Below, piece after piece: positions 1 through 10,602 of a DNA stretch of 64,000 nucleotides. Source of the DNA: Salvia splendens (lineage: Eukaryota; Streptophyta; Magnoliopsida; Lamiales; Lamiaceae). The position numbers and the translations under genes are program-made. The DNA is taken from assembly GCF_004379255.2 (NCBI RefSeq), contig NC_056039.1:20225883-20289882 (forward strand), in the 5' to 3' direction. The stretch's first letter is position 1; each line of letters starts with the position of its first letter. Below the pieces are notes generated by a model. It worked only from the letters and a program-made list of their open reading frames with translations. It was not told the origin of the DNA and did no database searches.

Positions 1-1483
1 GCATATTTGCCGCCCATTTCGACTCTGTGATCGCGGAGGAGAGCGCGAAACACCATTTGCATATGTCGAGGGGCGTTAATTGGGCGAGGGATGATTTTAG
101 GGATTCGAAGGAGAAAGTTTTTCAGTGGTTGCAGCCAATCTAAAGTCGAATACGAGCATTTGAGTGAGCGGATTTTGGGAATACAAGTGGATTTGCAGGT
201 CAAATTGTGGGGAAATGGAAGAGAGCATCTGGGTGAGGTTTTCAGAAAGAAACTCTTGCTCGTAAGCTGTTTGTTGAAAGGTTTGAGAGAAATCAAATGG
301 GCATTTTGCGAGAAAGTGGAGCTGGTGGGAGACCGGAAGAGAGGAGTTCTCGGTCTGTCCGGCCAAGGGGGAGATGAAGTGCTCCGACCGGACAAACAGA
401 GGAGAAGCAGACCAGCGGTTTGGAGCCGGGCGAAGAGGTCTCTGCCGAAGAAGGCGAGACAGCAGCGAACGACGAACAGGAACGGTGAGGCGCGACGGAC
501 CTCAGACAATGAACGGGGGTCTGTCCGGCCGAGGGGGAGAGGAAGTATCCGACCGAACGAGACCACCCCAGATCGAGGTCGAGGGCAGCAGAAGAGAATG
601 AGGCGGATGAAGTTGGAACAAAGCCCAAAGGTTCCGGAGACAGCTCGTTGACGGCTTCTAAAGTATAATCCGTCACAGGGGCAGAGGCTGTCACCGGGAA
701 GGAGGAGAGGCCGCGAAAAATTCATCACGGTGGAAGCAAAACTGACGGAAGAGGTAATAGCAAGGCCACAAAGGTTGCTGAAGAAGAGTTGATCAAGTGC
801 TCATGTCCAACAAGTGTGCTGCAGGAGGCAAGTTCAGCTTTTCAAGTTGATCGAGTGAGCAGATCAACTTGATCAATTGCTGACAGCAGCAACATCCTAA
901 ACCCTAAATCGGCCTACGATTGGCAGATGATTTTTTGAGAAAAGAAAGGAGAAAGAGAATCGATGGGAGAGGAAGAAATCCTGCCGGACTACTGAGAGTC
1001 TCCGAGATGGAGATGCTAAAATGAAAAGGTTTGTTGGTGGTCTCTGATGAAGCGGTGTCGCTCAGCCACTGTTGAAAGGAAGAAAGCTGAACGAAGCACC
1101 ATCAATGGAAAAAAAGAAAAAAAATGAAATTGGCTCATGGTTTGAGCTGTAGAAAGGGCCGAAAATGGTCTTCCAAAAAGAAACGAAATTGGCTCATGGT
1201 TTGAGCTGGAATGGGCCGAGAATGGTCTAAAATTGGCTCCTCGACATGAGTTAAAACTGTCGGAATCGGCTCCAAAGACACGAGCAGAAACTGTTAACCA
1301 AAATTGAAGAACTCCTTGATATGAGTCTAAACTATCAATGATGATTTGAAGAAGCTCTATGATACGAGCCTAAACTATCAATGAAAAATTGAAAGACTCC
1401 TAAATACGAGTATAAACTATTCATCAAACTGAAGATCGTGCATGTTAAGTATCAAAAATCTTGATACTCAACTTGAGGAGGAG
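1..1483. other. Decayed retroelement-like stretch with short tandem repeats
   Basis: No recognisable domain. A 186-codon open frame at 91-651 overlaps open frames of similar length in two other frames, so none is convincing. The frame starting at base 3 also reads as broken, partly acidic coding sequence. Two degenerate tandem arrays are visible: a 59-bp unit starting at 1126 and 1185 (shared gaaattggctcatggtttga), and about five ~43-bp units between 1236 and 1432 that share 'aaactatcaatga'-like cores. The stretch runs into a purine-rich tract just before an LTR-like block at 1484, so it is probably the 3' internal part of an old LTR retrotransposon. That assignment is inference. Confidence 0.4.
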
Positions 1484-1880
1484 TGTCAAACAGAATCAAT
1501 ATCAACATGATTGGAGCCTATCAAGACTAAATTAGCAATCAAGAATCAATTAGAGACACGATTGATAGGCAATTAGATAAAATCACATTAAACACTAATT
1601 TGGAGTAGATTAAGGGCATTGATTGTATTCCATAACTAGACCACAAGCTGACCATATATAAGGGTGGTGGACTTGTTCATTAAAAACACAACAAAAACAT
1701 TCACAATATAGTCTTTAGTTTCATTGTTCTTTTATTTTTCTGTTTGTATTTTATTTTATTTTATTTTCCGCATTATATTTTCCGAGAGTTAGGATCCTGA
1801 TTTTATGTTTAAAAGACTGTAGATACACATCTATCTGTAACGTGAAATCAGAAAAAATTGTTCTAATATAACTCATTTAA
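1484..1880 (+). repeat. Copia-like LTR (3' LTR or solo), right end uncertain
   Basis: The block begins TGTCAAAC directly after cttgaggaggag, which resembles the polypurine tract that precedes Copia 3' LTRs. A TATA-like accatatataaggg lies at about 1652 and T-rich leader sequence follows. The right end is set roughly where 'gtgatatcaga', similar to a decayed initiator-Met primer-binding site, appears near 1882. No target-site duplication was found. Confidence 0.4.
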
Positions 1881-2838
1881 CGTGATATCAGAAAAAAAAT
1901 TGCAAAGTTTTTACCTTTTTTGAATGCTTCTAAACAATTACTACTTGTGAATGCTTTTTATCGAATGGTATATTGTGAGCTTCAACGCTTCAATGGAGAA
2001 GGGAGAAATACTTACCGCTACTAATAAATTAAGAGGCGCTGATTTTGAAAATGGAAGATGAAAGGTTGTTTTGATTTGGCGCTGATTTAGTGCGGCACAT
2101 TCATGGATTAGGAATGGAGTAGGCTTTTAGTGGATCCATATATCAATTTTACATTAGTGGATTAGGAATAGAGTAGGAAAAATGAATTAGGAGATCCTTA
2201 CAGCCTCAAAACTATTTTTTTTACCAACTCTTTTGAAAAACGTTAGTTTACGAAAAAACTTATTAACAATTAAGATTACGTGTTTAATTAGAACCTCCAT
2301 TAAGATGAAATCCATACAGTCAATAAAATAGTGTAAAGAGAAGAAAGAAAAAGCAATCCCTACACTTCATATCCTTCATTCCATTAATATATTAGATGTA
2401 TATATTTAGCAATAGAAATGTAAAAAATAAGAAAATGATTGCCCACTTTCTTTTTTAATATATTAGATGTATATATTTAGCAATAGAAATGTAAAAAATA
2501 AGAAAATGATTGCCCACTTTCTTTTCTCTCTTTCTCCGATCGTCTTCTCCGATCATTCTCTTCAGTTTGATGAGTGTTTGACCAGTGATTTTCCTAGCAG
2601 GTGGACACACATAGAAGAAGGGTAGGGCTTAAGCCCTTACCCAAAATATATTTTTTTTTATTTATTCTACTTCTAAATCCTTTTATATTTTTGAAAAATT
2701 ATCTATAGCCCTTACTAAATAAGTGTATTTGAAAACTAAATCATCAAAAGTTATATGACAAAAGGGTTTAAATAAATCTTAAAATAAAAATTGCTGATAA
2801 AAATGGGACAACAATGGCCGCCCGATGTTTATGAATAA
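1881..2838. other. AT-rich intergenic stretch with a possible hAT left end
   Basis: No gene seen. It contains the 71-bp tandem duplication listed separately. Near 2597, 'caggtggacacac' followed by 'gggcttaagccctt' resembles the left end of the hAT element at 31807, but no matching right end or TSD could be assigned. Confidence 0.35.
2384..2525. repeat. 71-bp tandem duplication
   Basis: Two near-identical copies, 2384-2454 and 2455-2525, each containing ttagatgtatatatttagc and ending in gcccactttctttt. The near identity implies a recent local duplication. Confidence 0.85.
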
Positions 2839-4425
2839 GAGCATTAGCAGTGGGGCGCCCTAAGGGACGCCCTAAAGCCCGCCCTATGCACCGCCACGTT
2901 AGCATTTTATCCTCATACCCTTCCACCTGCAGTGGAGCGCCCTATATGCCGCCCTAAAGGCCGCCCTATATAGGTTTCACTATTGTTTTGTTAATTAATT
3001 TAAATGTTTTCAAATATGTCAATGCAAAATAATTTTAAAATACCACGATTAATTAAAAACGACAAATCCTACATTGATTAAAAAAAGGTTTTACACGAGT
3101 TAGAAATGAAAAAAAAGTTGACTACTCTACAAAAGTCGCAACTTGCGGTGTAGCTCATCGATCATCCCCTGTAGGTATTCGGCTTTGGCCGGGTCCTGAC
3201 ATTGCATGAGGGCGTTGTGCGTGTCCAACAACGTCCTCCGGTTGGCGACCGCTGCCAACTCCGCGTAGGCAAGTGCCGCCGGGGTCGGGATCGGCGAGGG
3301 GGGGGTGCGGCTTGTGAGGAGGATGTCGTCTTCCCCTTGTTCTTCGCAGCCTTGACGCCAGTGGGATGACGGGAAGACACCGGTGTTCCGGAACTCTCTT
3401 CCTCCTTGTACATCGTCCGGTTGAGGTCCACCGGATATGCGACGCTTTCGCTGCTTGTGTAAGCACCGGCTTCGGTGGTCCCGCCCTGGAACTTCTGCTT
3501 GTCCTTCAAGAGCGCCCAGATGTTGAAATGCTTGAAGTCGCCGTACATTGACTGGTACGACAATAGTGCTCTATCGCGCACATCGCTCAAGCTCTCGCCG
3601 CTTCCCTGCTCCCTCGATCACTTCTAGTACTCCGCCGAGAACAGGTTGACTTACTTCTTCACCTGATTCCAATGCTTGCGGAGCTGCTCCCTATGGCGCT
3701 TGTACGCGCTCGGCGACTTCGCCTCATTGTAGTGCTCGGCGATGCGCTCCCAGTACGCAACCTGCTTTTGGTTGTTCGTTAATACCGGGTCCTCCGAAAT
3801 ATCTACCCAACACCTCGCCAAGACGAGGGTTTCATCCGGTTGGTAATTCGTCCTTCCGGGGGCGTATTCTTCATTCGTTTATGGAGGTGGCAACTTGTAC
3901 GCCCGGTGCCGGTTCCGCTTCTTTCTGGCGGGGGCGGCGGTGTCAGAGGGGGCAGCGGGGCAAGTTGGAGACGACTCTATGTCAGACAGACCGTACGAAT
4001 CCGTACTGAATTTGGGATCGTACTGCGTGTTGGAGTCGAACGGCCGATATTCGTCAGGGTCTGTACCCGGCCAACGTGCACCACCCTCAAACATCGGACT
4101 ATTCGGACTTGGGTATTCACCGGAATCTATTTTATAGTGTAATTTGAGTATGGAAAAGTGAATGGAAAGGTTACAAATGAAGGTGGGGTAGGGGGTATTT
4201 ATATAAATAATTTTTTCAAAATAAAAAAAAAATAAAAAATAAAAATGCATTGCATCGTCCGCGTCGCCCACATTGGGCGGACGATGGCGCGAACGATGCA
4301 CTATCGTCCGCGGACGATCTATAGGGTGCGGACGATGCATCGGGCATCGTCTGCGCACCCACAGTGGCGGACGATGCGCACCCGACGCATCGGGCGGCTT
4401 ATCGTCCGCCCCATTGCGGGTGCTC
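2839..4425 (-). mobile_element. Non-autonomous PIF/Harbinger element
   Basis: The ends are imperfect inverted repeats: gagcattagcagtggggcg at the left and the complement of gagcacccgcaatggggcg at the right, 15 of 19 matching. A TAA target duplication lies at 2836-2838 and 4426-4428, as expected for PIF/Harbinger. The subterminal regions are GC-rich and differ from each other: 'gccctaa/cgccct' motifs repeat at the left and 'gcggacgatg' motifs at the right. Inside is only a broken ORF1 on the minus strand and no DDE transposase, so mobility would have depended on a transposase supplied elsewhere. Confidence 0.85.
3127..4130 (-). pseudogene. Harbinger ORF1 (Myb/trihelix-like, NAM-associated C-terminus) pseudogene
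   Basis: Read on the minus strand this gives about 334 codons in nearly one frame. It has an acidic N-terminal leader (DSGEYPSPNSP), then a SANT/trihelix-like DNA-binding segment (TNYQPDETLVLARCWVDIS, AYWERIAEHYNEAK, HWNQVKK), then SLSDVRDRALLSYQSMYGDF typical of the plant 'NAM-associated C-terminal' family, then a helical C-terminus (ALAYAELAAVANRR). Breaks: the expected start is ATA rather than ATG at 4128-4130; there are four in-frame stops (near 3880, 3650, and two near 3625); and there is a one-base shift in the C-run near 3300. In Harbinger elements ORF1 binds DNA and helps import the transposase. This copy cannot make that protein. Confidence 0.8.
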
Positions 4426-4692
4426 TAAGATGATTCAATTTATAATATAATAATACTATTAGTCATGTCTCAAAAACTGTGTCCATTTATTTATTATTTT
4501 CTTAATAGTGCTACTATTCTTTTCCAATAACTGATACCACAGGTAAAATCATGAAATGCACGATGGTTTTAACGTTTTTTTTCTCAATAGATGAAATATA
4601 CTATGATTGTCACGACCGCCCTTTCTAGGATTAATAAACGCGGGTGGTCGCAACTAATAGGACATTAAGAAAGGGAAATATTCTAGGGTTTC

Positions 4693-4970
4693 TGATACGA
4701 GTATATCTTCGGAAATATCTCTCATATCTTTATTATTATATTATCATATCTTTTCCATATAATTGTTATCTTATTCACCAAGTTAGGTTATTAATTGGAG
4801 TATTATAAATAGGACCTATTGTTATTTTCATAATTCAATCAATGAAATCATAATTATTGTCTTTTATCTTTATTTAGTTTTTCCGTTTATAATTTCCGAT
4901 TGTCGACAGAGCACGGTTTCTCTGCGACTTTCTTTAACTTTTTCACTTGATAAGGGTCTTTCCCTTATCA
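4693..4970 (+). repeat. 5' LTR of the 4693-6237 element
   Basis: 278 bp, TGATACG...CTTATCA. By eye it differs from the 3' LTR at about four positions (roughly 1.4%), which indicates a recent insertion. A TATA-like 'attataaatagg' lies near 4802. Confidence 0.88.
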
Positions 4971-5014
4971 ATTGGTGCTTTCATTCGGTTCTCATCCTCC
5001 GAATTACCTCCATC

Positions 5015-5929
5015 ATGTCATCCACCTATGCTGCCTATTACCATCACCAATTCGACTACCGTCAGCCGCAATTCGCCCACCACCCATCGCAACCCATATA
5101 TCAGCCACTACACCATCCGATTGGATCATTAGATCTGCAACAATCCTATCCATAGGATAGGCACTTCCACCCACAATATCATCCCTACCAGGCCCGACAG
5201 CCCACTTGCTGGGACCCGCCATGGGTGCGCACGCAGCAGAGTTCTTCGACCTATGATCAGTCGCCGCCTCACAACCCGTACCTCGCCTATGGTGAAGCGA
5301 CATACCAGGGTTCTGACCCCAATAATCCTGACCTCATGGCTCGATCGTTCTCCCCTGCCCAACTAGCCGCCGTAAACGATTACAACGAGAAGTTACGTGT
5401 GTATAGATTGGACCAAGCCTCCCTGCTCGCCTGTGTGACCGCTTGGTTTGAGGAGAAAACTGATGATGAGAATATAACTGAGGAGAACATTGATAACACT
5501 TTCACGATGGTATTGAGTGCGGATGTTCCTAAAGACATTCACGATGTTCCCAACAACATCATCGATGTTGCCATCAACACTGCTGTCGGGGTAGATGTGA
5601 GCGATGAAATTGAACAGAGTGAAGGATCTCAAGATGAGGCATGTGAGATGTCGCTCGCAGAGTCAAGGCCGTGGCCGCTGAACCCCGCTCTACAGACAGC
5701 TCCACCCTTCCTCAACCAACAGCTTGTTGCTGCCTCCGACGGGCATCCACCGAGCCTCTACTCAGCACCTAGCAACCCTAAATTCAGTTATGATTCCCTA
5801 GAACTAATTGCTCAACTGTCTTTGCGACTGAGATGCTCAACTGTTTGGTGTGCATTTGATCCAGGAGGGAATAGCCCGCCAAAGCGTATGTTCGCGATGC
5901 TTTTCATTGTGTTGTGGGTCCCACCTTGA
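5015..5929 (+). pseudogene. Gag-like internal ORF of the non-autonomous LTR element
   Basis: From ATG at 5015 one frame runs 304 codons to TGA at 5927-5929, interrupted once by TAG at 5153-5155 (codon 47). The N-terminal part is rich in Y, H, Q and P. The middle is acidic (residues ~145-210, with repeated D/E/N). No zinc knuckle or Retrotrans_gag signature was recognised, so 'gag-like' rests on position after the primer site and not on homology. A reading from GTG at 5225 gives 234 uninterrupted codons. The single stop in an otherwise long frame suggests the protein was useful until recently, or that the stop is read through or is a sequencing variant. Confidence 0.5.
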
Positions 5930-5959
5930 GGACAAGGTGGATTTTAATCGTGTGGGAGT

Positions 5960-6237
5960 TGATACGAGTATATCTTCGGAAATATCTCCCATATCTTTAT
6001 TATTATATTATCATATCTTTTCCATATAATTGTTATCTTATTCACCAAGTTAGGTTATTCATAGGAGTATTATAAATAGGACCTATTGTTATTTTCATAA
6101 TTCAATCAATGAAATCATAATTATTGTCTTTTATCTTTATTTAGTTTTTCCGTTTATAATTTCCGATTGTCGACAGAGCACGGTTTCTCTGCGACTTTCT
6201 TTATCTTTTTCACTTGATAAGGGTCTTTCCCTTATCA
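5960..6237 (+). repeat. 3' LTR of the 4693-6237 element
   Basis: 278 bp, preceded by the purine-rich gtgtgggagt. It is nearly identical to the 5' LTR and is followed by the target duplication gtttc. Confidence 0.88.
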
Positions 6238-7530
6238 GTTTCAATAAAGAGTTTAACCAAAATAAGTAGTATTCAAATAACGGAGGGAAAATCAGAGTAA
6301 TGTCATAAATTCAACGACCAACAGTTACTATTTCATAATTTATAAGAGTAAAAGGGGTTCAAAATATAATTGGGAAAAATAGTATTATCTTAGCGGAAGC
6401 GTTCAAGAGAAAGAGTGACATCATGTATGAAGACACAACGACACTCGGAATTCAAATAATAACCACAAAGACTTCAATTTAAGATCAACACCACCCAGCC
6501 CCGTCGCCGCTCAACATGCACATAGGGAAAACACATGCAGGGCTCGATGGACTTATGCCGAAAACAGTTTATCAATAATATTTATATATATCATGCCAAT
6601 TTCAGGTAACCAGCGGGGTTTTAGCTTTAGAAATGCCCGAGGCACCAAAATATTCCATCATTCAAAAATCACGGCTACACAGCCAATTTCCCATAGACGT
6701 CAACCATATCTGCTCATACATAACTTAGAATGTGGCCACCAACCAAGTCACTAGACCGGCCAACCCGTACGTTGGCACACGGTCTACTATAGGTGTACAC
6801 TAAACCTAGTAGGGTTTGCGGCCCTAACCTGAATTCTATTTAAATAATAAATGGCAAGGCCATTTCAGATAGGTGCGTTAAAATCAAAATACGACATGAT
6901 AAACATATTCACATTTCATTCCCATCGATAAAATAGTTAGGACATTGTCCTTATATAAAAGAAAGCCCACCTCGAGTGCTTAATCCGAAATTATATTATT
7001 TCTCTTGTGATCACGATTCACTTGCGAGATAGCACCTTTAGAATTTAAAGTAACACATAGATCAATAGAAGGAATCAAGCAATAATTAAGATACATGCAT
7101 CCTAAGGCTTCAATTATTTTTATCGATAAGATTAAAAATTTTCTCCTATTAGAAACTTAATTATTTCGATTAATTTTGGTCGCCCAAAGCGTCGCGCACG
7201 TCCCCAACAAAATTTGCACATAGATAATTCGGTCCACGAAGATTTAATTAACTCCACTCCAATCCAATCCAATCCATAAGTAATTATTTTAAAATAACCC
7301 AACTCAAAAGAAAGCAACCCAAAAATTAATCACCAATTAATTCAACAAATGATAAAGCAAATACTCCCAAGATAGATCAAATACTCCCAAGCCCAATTCA
7401 AAGTAAGATACTGACTCAGAAAGAAGAAAAAAAGATTTGTATACTCAGATTCCAAAACACACGTACCCATTCACACTTCCACTTTAAATCAAACACCAAA
7501 AATATTTTAGGGGAATGAAACAATTAAATA

Positions 7531-7734
7531 CTCCCTTCGTCCCAAGGAAAATGACCCCTCCTTTGAGCGGCACGAGAATTTTTGTAATTTTATTCTGTTG
7601 TGTAAAGTGGAGAGAGTAAAGCAAGAGAGATGGAATAAAGTAGAGATAAAAATGTTTCCATATATAGTAATGAGTCATCTTTACTGGGACAAATAAAAAA
7701 AGAAAGTGGGTCAACTTTAATGGGACGGAGGGAG
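7531..7734. mobile_element. Stowaway-like MITE
   Basis: The ends ctcccttcgtccca and tgggacggagggag are inverted repeats, with TA duplicated at 7529-7530 and 7735-7736. The element is 204 bp and non-coding. Tc1/mariner-type MITEs of this end class recur through the window. Confidence 0.88.
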
Positions 7735-8169
7735 TAAGAAAAACAGAAACCCCCACTTCCAATTTAAAAATTACTATTTTAGTAAAGAGAAAATAAATTC
7801 GAAGAAAGAACACATGGGTTTCATCTAGGTGTGCACAAACCGAACCGGCCCAGCAGTTAACCGCCGGTTCGAGCCCGCCGGTTCATAAACCGGAACCGGG
7901 ACCGGAACCGGCGGTTTGAACCGTCCGGCGGGTTGCCAGTTCCAACGGGCCGGTTCAGGGTCGAAGGATGCGTGAACCGTGAACCGGCGATTCAAAACCG
8001 GCGGTTCAACGGTTCAACGGTTCAAACCGCCGGTTCAACCGAATTTTTTTAAAAAAAATTATTTATAAAAATTGATTTTAATATTTAAAATCAATTTTTA
8101 CAAATAAATGAATACAAGAAATTCGTAATAGCCCATATATATTTGATGGGCTTGCGAATTTATGAAACC

Positions 8170-8460
8170 ATTCTTGGTTGTTTCTCTTTTATAGAGACAT
8201 CCTTGAATGTTTTATGTTCCACTTTCGATGTGGGACAAACTCATTCTTGGTTGTTTCTCTTTTATAGAGACATCCTTGAATGTTTTATGTTCCACTTTCG
8301 ATGTGGGACAAAATCATTCTTGGTTGTTTCTCTTTTATAGAAACATCCTTGAATGTTTTATGTTCCACTTTCGATGTGGGACAAAATCATTCTTGGTTGT
8401 TTCTCTTTTATAGAGACATCCTTAAATGTTTAATGTTCCACTTTCGATGTGGGACAAAAT
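8170..8460 (-). promoter_or_regulatory. Four tandem 73-bp modules with USE plus TATA, minus strand
   Basis: The units start at 8170, 8243, 8316 and 8389 with exact 73-bp spacing. On the minus strand each carries GTCCCACATCG, an exact match to the plant snRNA upstream sequence element RTCCCACATCG. In the first unit this is followed after 32 nt by TATAAAA (8187-8193 on the plus strand), and the spacing is kept in the others. Plant U-snRNA genes use this pair of elements, and the spacing is close to that described for the Pol II type. Promoter function is inference. No snRNA sequence follows. Confidence 0.6.
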
Positions 8461-8826
8461 ATGTTATTGAAAGAATAATTCTTATACAAATTGTATAAGA
8501 ATTAATGATTTGATTAGGTTTATAAATTTATGTATATGTTAACTAATAAATAATATTATACACATTGAAAGAATAATTCTTATACAAATTGTATAAATCT
8601 AACAATAATTATTATACAAATAAATATTTTCTATATACAAATCATATTTCTCAATAATTCTTTATTTTTATCAATCAAGAATATATTTGAATAATAATTT
8701 TGTTTATATATATTATACAAAACATGAAGAAAAGTAGAAGATAAAAGAAAGTTTTGTATCCTACATTGGAAAAAGATGAATGAATGCTCTAAACATGTAG
8801 TTATAAAAGAAAATACTTCAACATAT

Positions 8827-9045
8827 TTTGTCCCACATCGAAAGTGAAACATAAAATATTCAAGGATGTCTATATAAAAGAGAAACAACCAAGAATGATT
8901 TTGTCCCACATCGAAAGTGAAACATATAACATTCAAGGATGTCTCTATAAAAGAGAAACAACTAAGAATGATTTTGTCCCACATCGAAAGTGAAACATAA
9001 AACATTCAATGATGTCTCTATAAAAGGAAAACAACCAAGAATTGT
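8827..9045 (+). promoter_or_regulatory. Three tandem 73-bp modules with USE plus TATA, plus strand
   Basis: Units start at 8827, 8900 and 8973. GTCCCACATCG ends at 8840, 8913 and 8986. TATAAAA is at 8873-8879, 8946-8952 and 9019-9025, always after a 32-nt gap. These modules point rightward while the left set points leftward, so any transcription would run outward from the centre of the element. The last TATA predicts a start near 9050. Confidence 0.6.
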
Positions 9046-9390
9046 TTCATAAATTCACAAGCCCATCAAATATCTATGTGCTATTATGAATTTCTTGTAT
9101 TCATTTATTTGTAAAAATTGTTTTTAAGTATAAAAATCAATTTTTATAAATAAAAAGTATTTTTTTTTTAAATTTTCGATTGAACCGCTGTTCAAACCGG
9201 CGAACCGCCGGTTCAATGCAAAAACCGGCGGTTTTGATCCGCCAGTGAACCGGCGGTTTTTTGAACCGGAACCGGAACCGCCGGGACCCTTGGAGGGCCG
9301 GTTCCGGTGCATGCATATGATGAACCGTGAACCGCCGGTTCATGAACCGGAACCGGCGGTTCGGAACCGTTGTGCAAGCCTAGTTTCATC

Positions 9391-9944
9391 CCCAAATCCC
9401 GTCGGTCTCTCTCTCGCATTCTTCCTTCGCCGTCCAAAGCTGTAGCACGCACTGTCGAGTCGTCGGCCGCTGCTGTTCGGTCAGCCCCAACAGCCTCGAC
9501 CAGCCCCCGGACAGCCCCAGTTAAGTCCTTTATTCGATCCTTAAAAGTTTGTTCTTAAATTTTTGATTCACTAAAGGTTTGTTCTTTAATTTGGTTCCTC
9601 AATTCGATTTGCTTGATTACCGATTGATAAAGGACAAAGGACAGTGTAGGATGTATGAGTGCAGCCGTAAAAGGTCATACTTGGGTGAGGGAGGTGTATA
9701 CTGTTTGCACATGATGCAGATTAGTGGATGGGATTCTCACTACATATATTCACCAAATTCACACACTCACACTCTCACTCCTCCCTTCCTACCATTATTT
9801 CAAGCTTTCATCGCCCAATTTGCAGCGACCGCTGGGAAAACGCTTTCATAGAATTGACCTATTTTCTTTCCAAGATTTACATATTGTGCTGAATATTTGT
9901 CATATTACGGAACACAAAATTAGAGGATATATTTGCCACTTAAT
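9391..9944. other. Unassigned stretch, moderately GC-rich at its left
   Basis: Pyrimidine-rich and CG-containing sequence at 9391-9530 resembles a plant 5' leader, but no open frame or splice-supported coding sequence could be recognised. A ~30-bp near repeat, gtttgttct, occurs at 9548 and 9571. Confidence 0.25.
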
Positions 9945-10405
9945 ACTCTGTATACTTGCAGGTTTATTTAGTGCTAATAAAAAGTGCATCACCCCCTCAC
10001 TCCTAAAAGCTCCTAAGATTGTTAATGTTCTCGCTCTCAACTAACAATGTCATTTTAAGGGAAGCTGATTGTAATGTCAACTAAGCTCTTCTAACTCACA
10101 AACCTCCTCTCACGATTATGTTGCAAGTCAATAAATCATTACAGAATGTGTCACTCAAACGTGAAACAATTATCCAACACTTAGAATAGAAGCAAAGTAA
10201 TAAACAAAACAGATATTAAATAAATAGGAATTGTATAACCAAAGTCGTTGCTAACACATCCCTAGAATTCTATGAGTTTAGTTATGTATAATTGAATAAG
10301 CTAAAACCATAGTTTGTAGGAAAACAAAGAAAACATAAGAACTAAAATGATATACCCAAAGGTTGAATCTTGTAGCCTTGACCTTCTCTTGAATCCTTCT
10401 TCAAA
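9945..10405 (-). repeat. Rearranged fragment of a gypsy-type LTR
   Basis: The reverse complement of about 10000-10405 matches 29450-29870 inside the LTR at 28627-30250, with shared blocks such as aaactcata..attctaggg, cgtttgagtgaca and cataatcgtgagagg. Immediately to its left, 9945-9998 matches the end of that LTR (gtatac.tgcaggt...gtgcatc) in the opposite, plus orientation. The two pieces therefore form an inverted rearrangement. Confidence 0.65.
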
Positions 10406-10602
10406 CACCTTGAACTTGATGAACAATGGAATAACTCAGATGATGCAATATCAACAGATGATGCAATATAAACAGAGCCTTTCACGATGGAACCTCTCAG
10501 AATATACAAGGTACCACGTTTCAAGATTGTCAGAACCACCTTCGAACCTTTCATAATATGCATTACTCCACCTTCACCTCTGAAGCGAGTCCCTTCTGTC
10601 AA
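10342..10602 (-). pseudogene. Copia pol fragment (GAG-pre-integrase region)
   Basis: The minus-strand frame reads GEGGVMHIMKGSKVV then GTLYILRGSIVKGS, which fits the region before the HHCC zinc finger in Copia Pol. Downstream of it the sequence runs directly into the inverted gypsy LTR fragment, so the rest of pol is missing. It belongs with the gag relic at 10786-11193 and the LTR at 11330-11635. Confidence 0.6.

Larger units (their letters stand above)
4693..6237 (+). mobile_element. Complete non-autonomous gypsy-derived LTR element
   Basis: Two LTRs of equal length (278 bp) begin TGATACG and end CTTATCA. They flank a 989-bp interior and a perfect 5-bp target duplication, gtttc, at 4688-4692 and 6238-6242. 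The interior starts attggtgctttcattcgg, a plausible primer-binding region. Just before the 3' LTR one frame reads HLEDKVDF, typical of the C-terminus of gypsy chromovirus Pol, so the parent was probably a chromovirus. There is no protease, RT or integrase. The interior carries one open frame broken by a single stop. Confidence 0.88.
4608..7480. mobile_element. Older LTR-like relic split by a younger insertion
   Basis: Sequence starting TGTCACGACCGCCC at 4608 resembles plant gypsy LTR ends. It is interrupted at 4693-6237 by a complete younger element and resumes at 6243. The right boundary is not visible, and 7480 is only where the character of the sequence changes. No open frame of note. The stretch 6243-7480 is otherwise non-coding. 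Confidence 0.35.
7826..9382. mobile_element. hAT-type foldback element, non-autonomous
   Basis: An 8-bp target duplication, gtttcatc, lies at 7818-7825 and 9383-9390. The ends are taggtgtgcacaaacc and the complement of taggcttgcacaac. Both subterminal regions are packed with ccggttc/gaaccgg motifs (7840-8045 and 9180-9375). Nearly the whole element is an inverted repeat: left arm to about 8460, right arm from about 8825, with an AT-rich loop between. The arms hold four and three copies of a 73-bp module. There is no transposase. Confidence 0.88.

Noticed and set aside
91..651. 186-codon open frame
   Set aside because: Arg-rich with no domain, overlapped by equally long frames; kept only as part of the decayed stretch.
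4245..4433. 62-codon frame in the Harbinger right end
   Set aside because: Product of the gcggacgatg subterminal repeats.
8143..9005. Short proteins sharing MFYVPLSMWDK-like sequence on both strands
   Set aside because: They are translations of the 73-bp repeat modules and not independent genes.
8170..9045. Regular repeats reminiscent of a CRISPR array
   Set aside because: Units are continuous 73-bp tandem copies without unique spacers, inverted about a centre, in plant DNA.
8170..9045. Possible snRNA genes downstream of the USE/TATA modules
   Set aside because: No U1, U2, U4, U5, U6 or U3 body sequence was recognised after any module.
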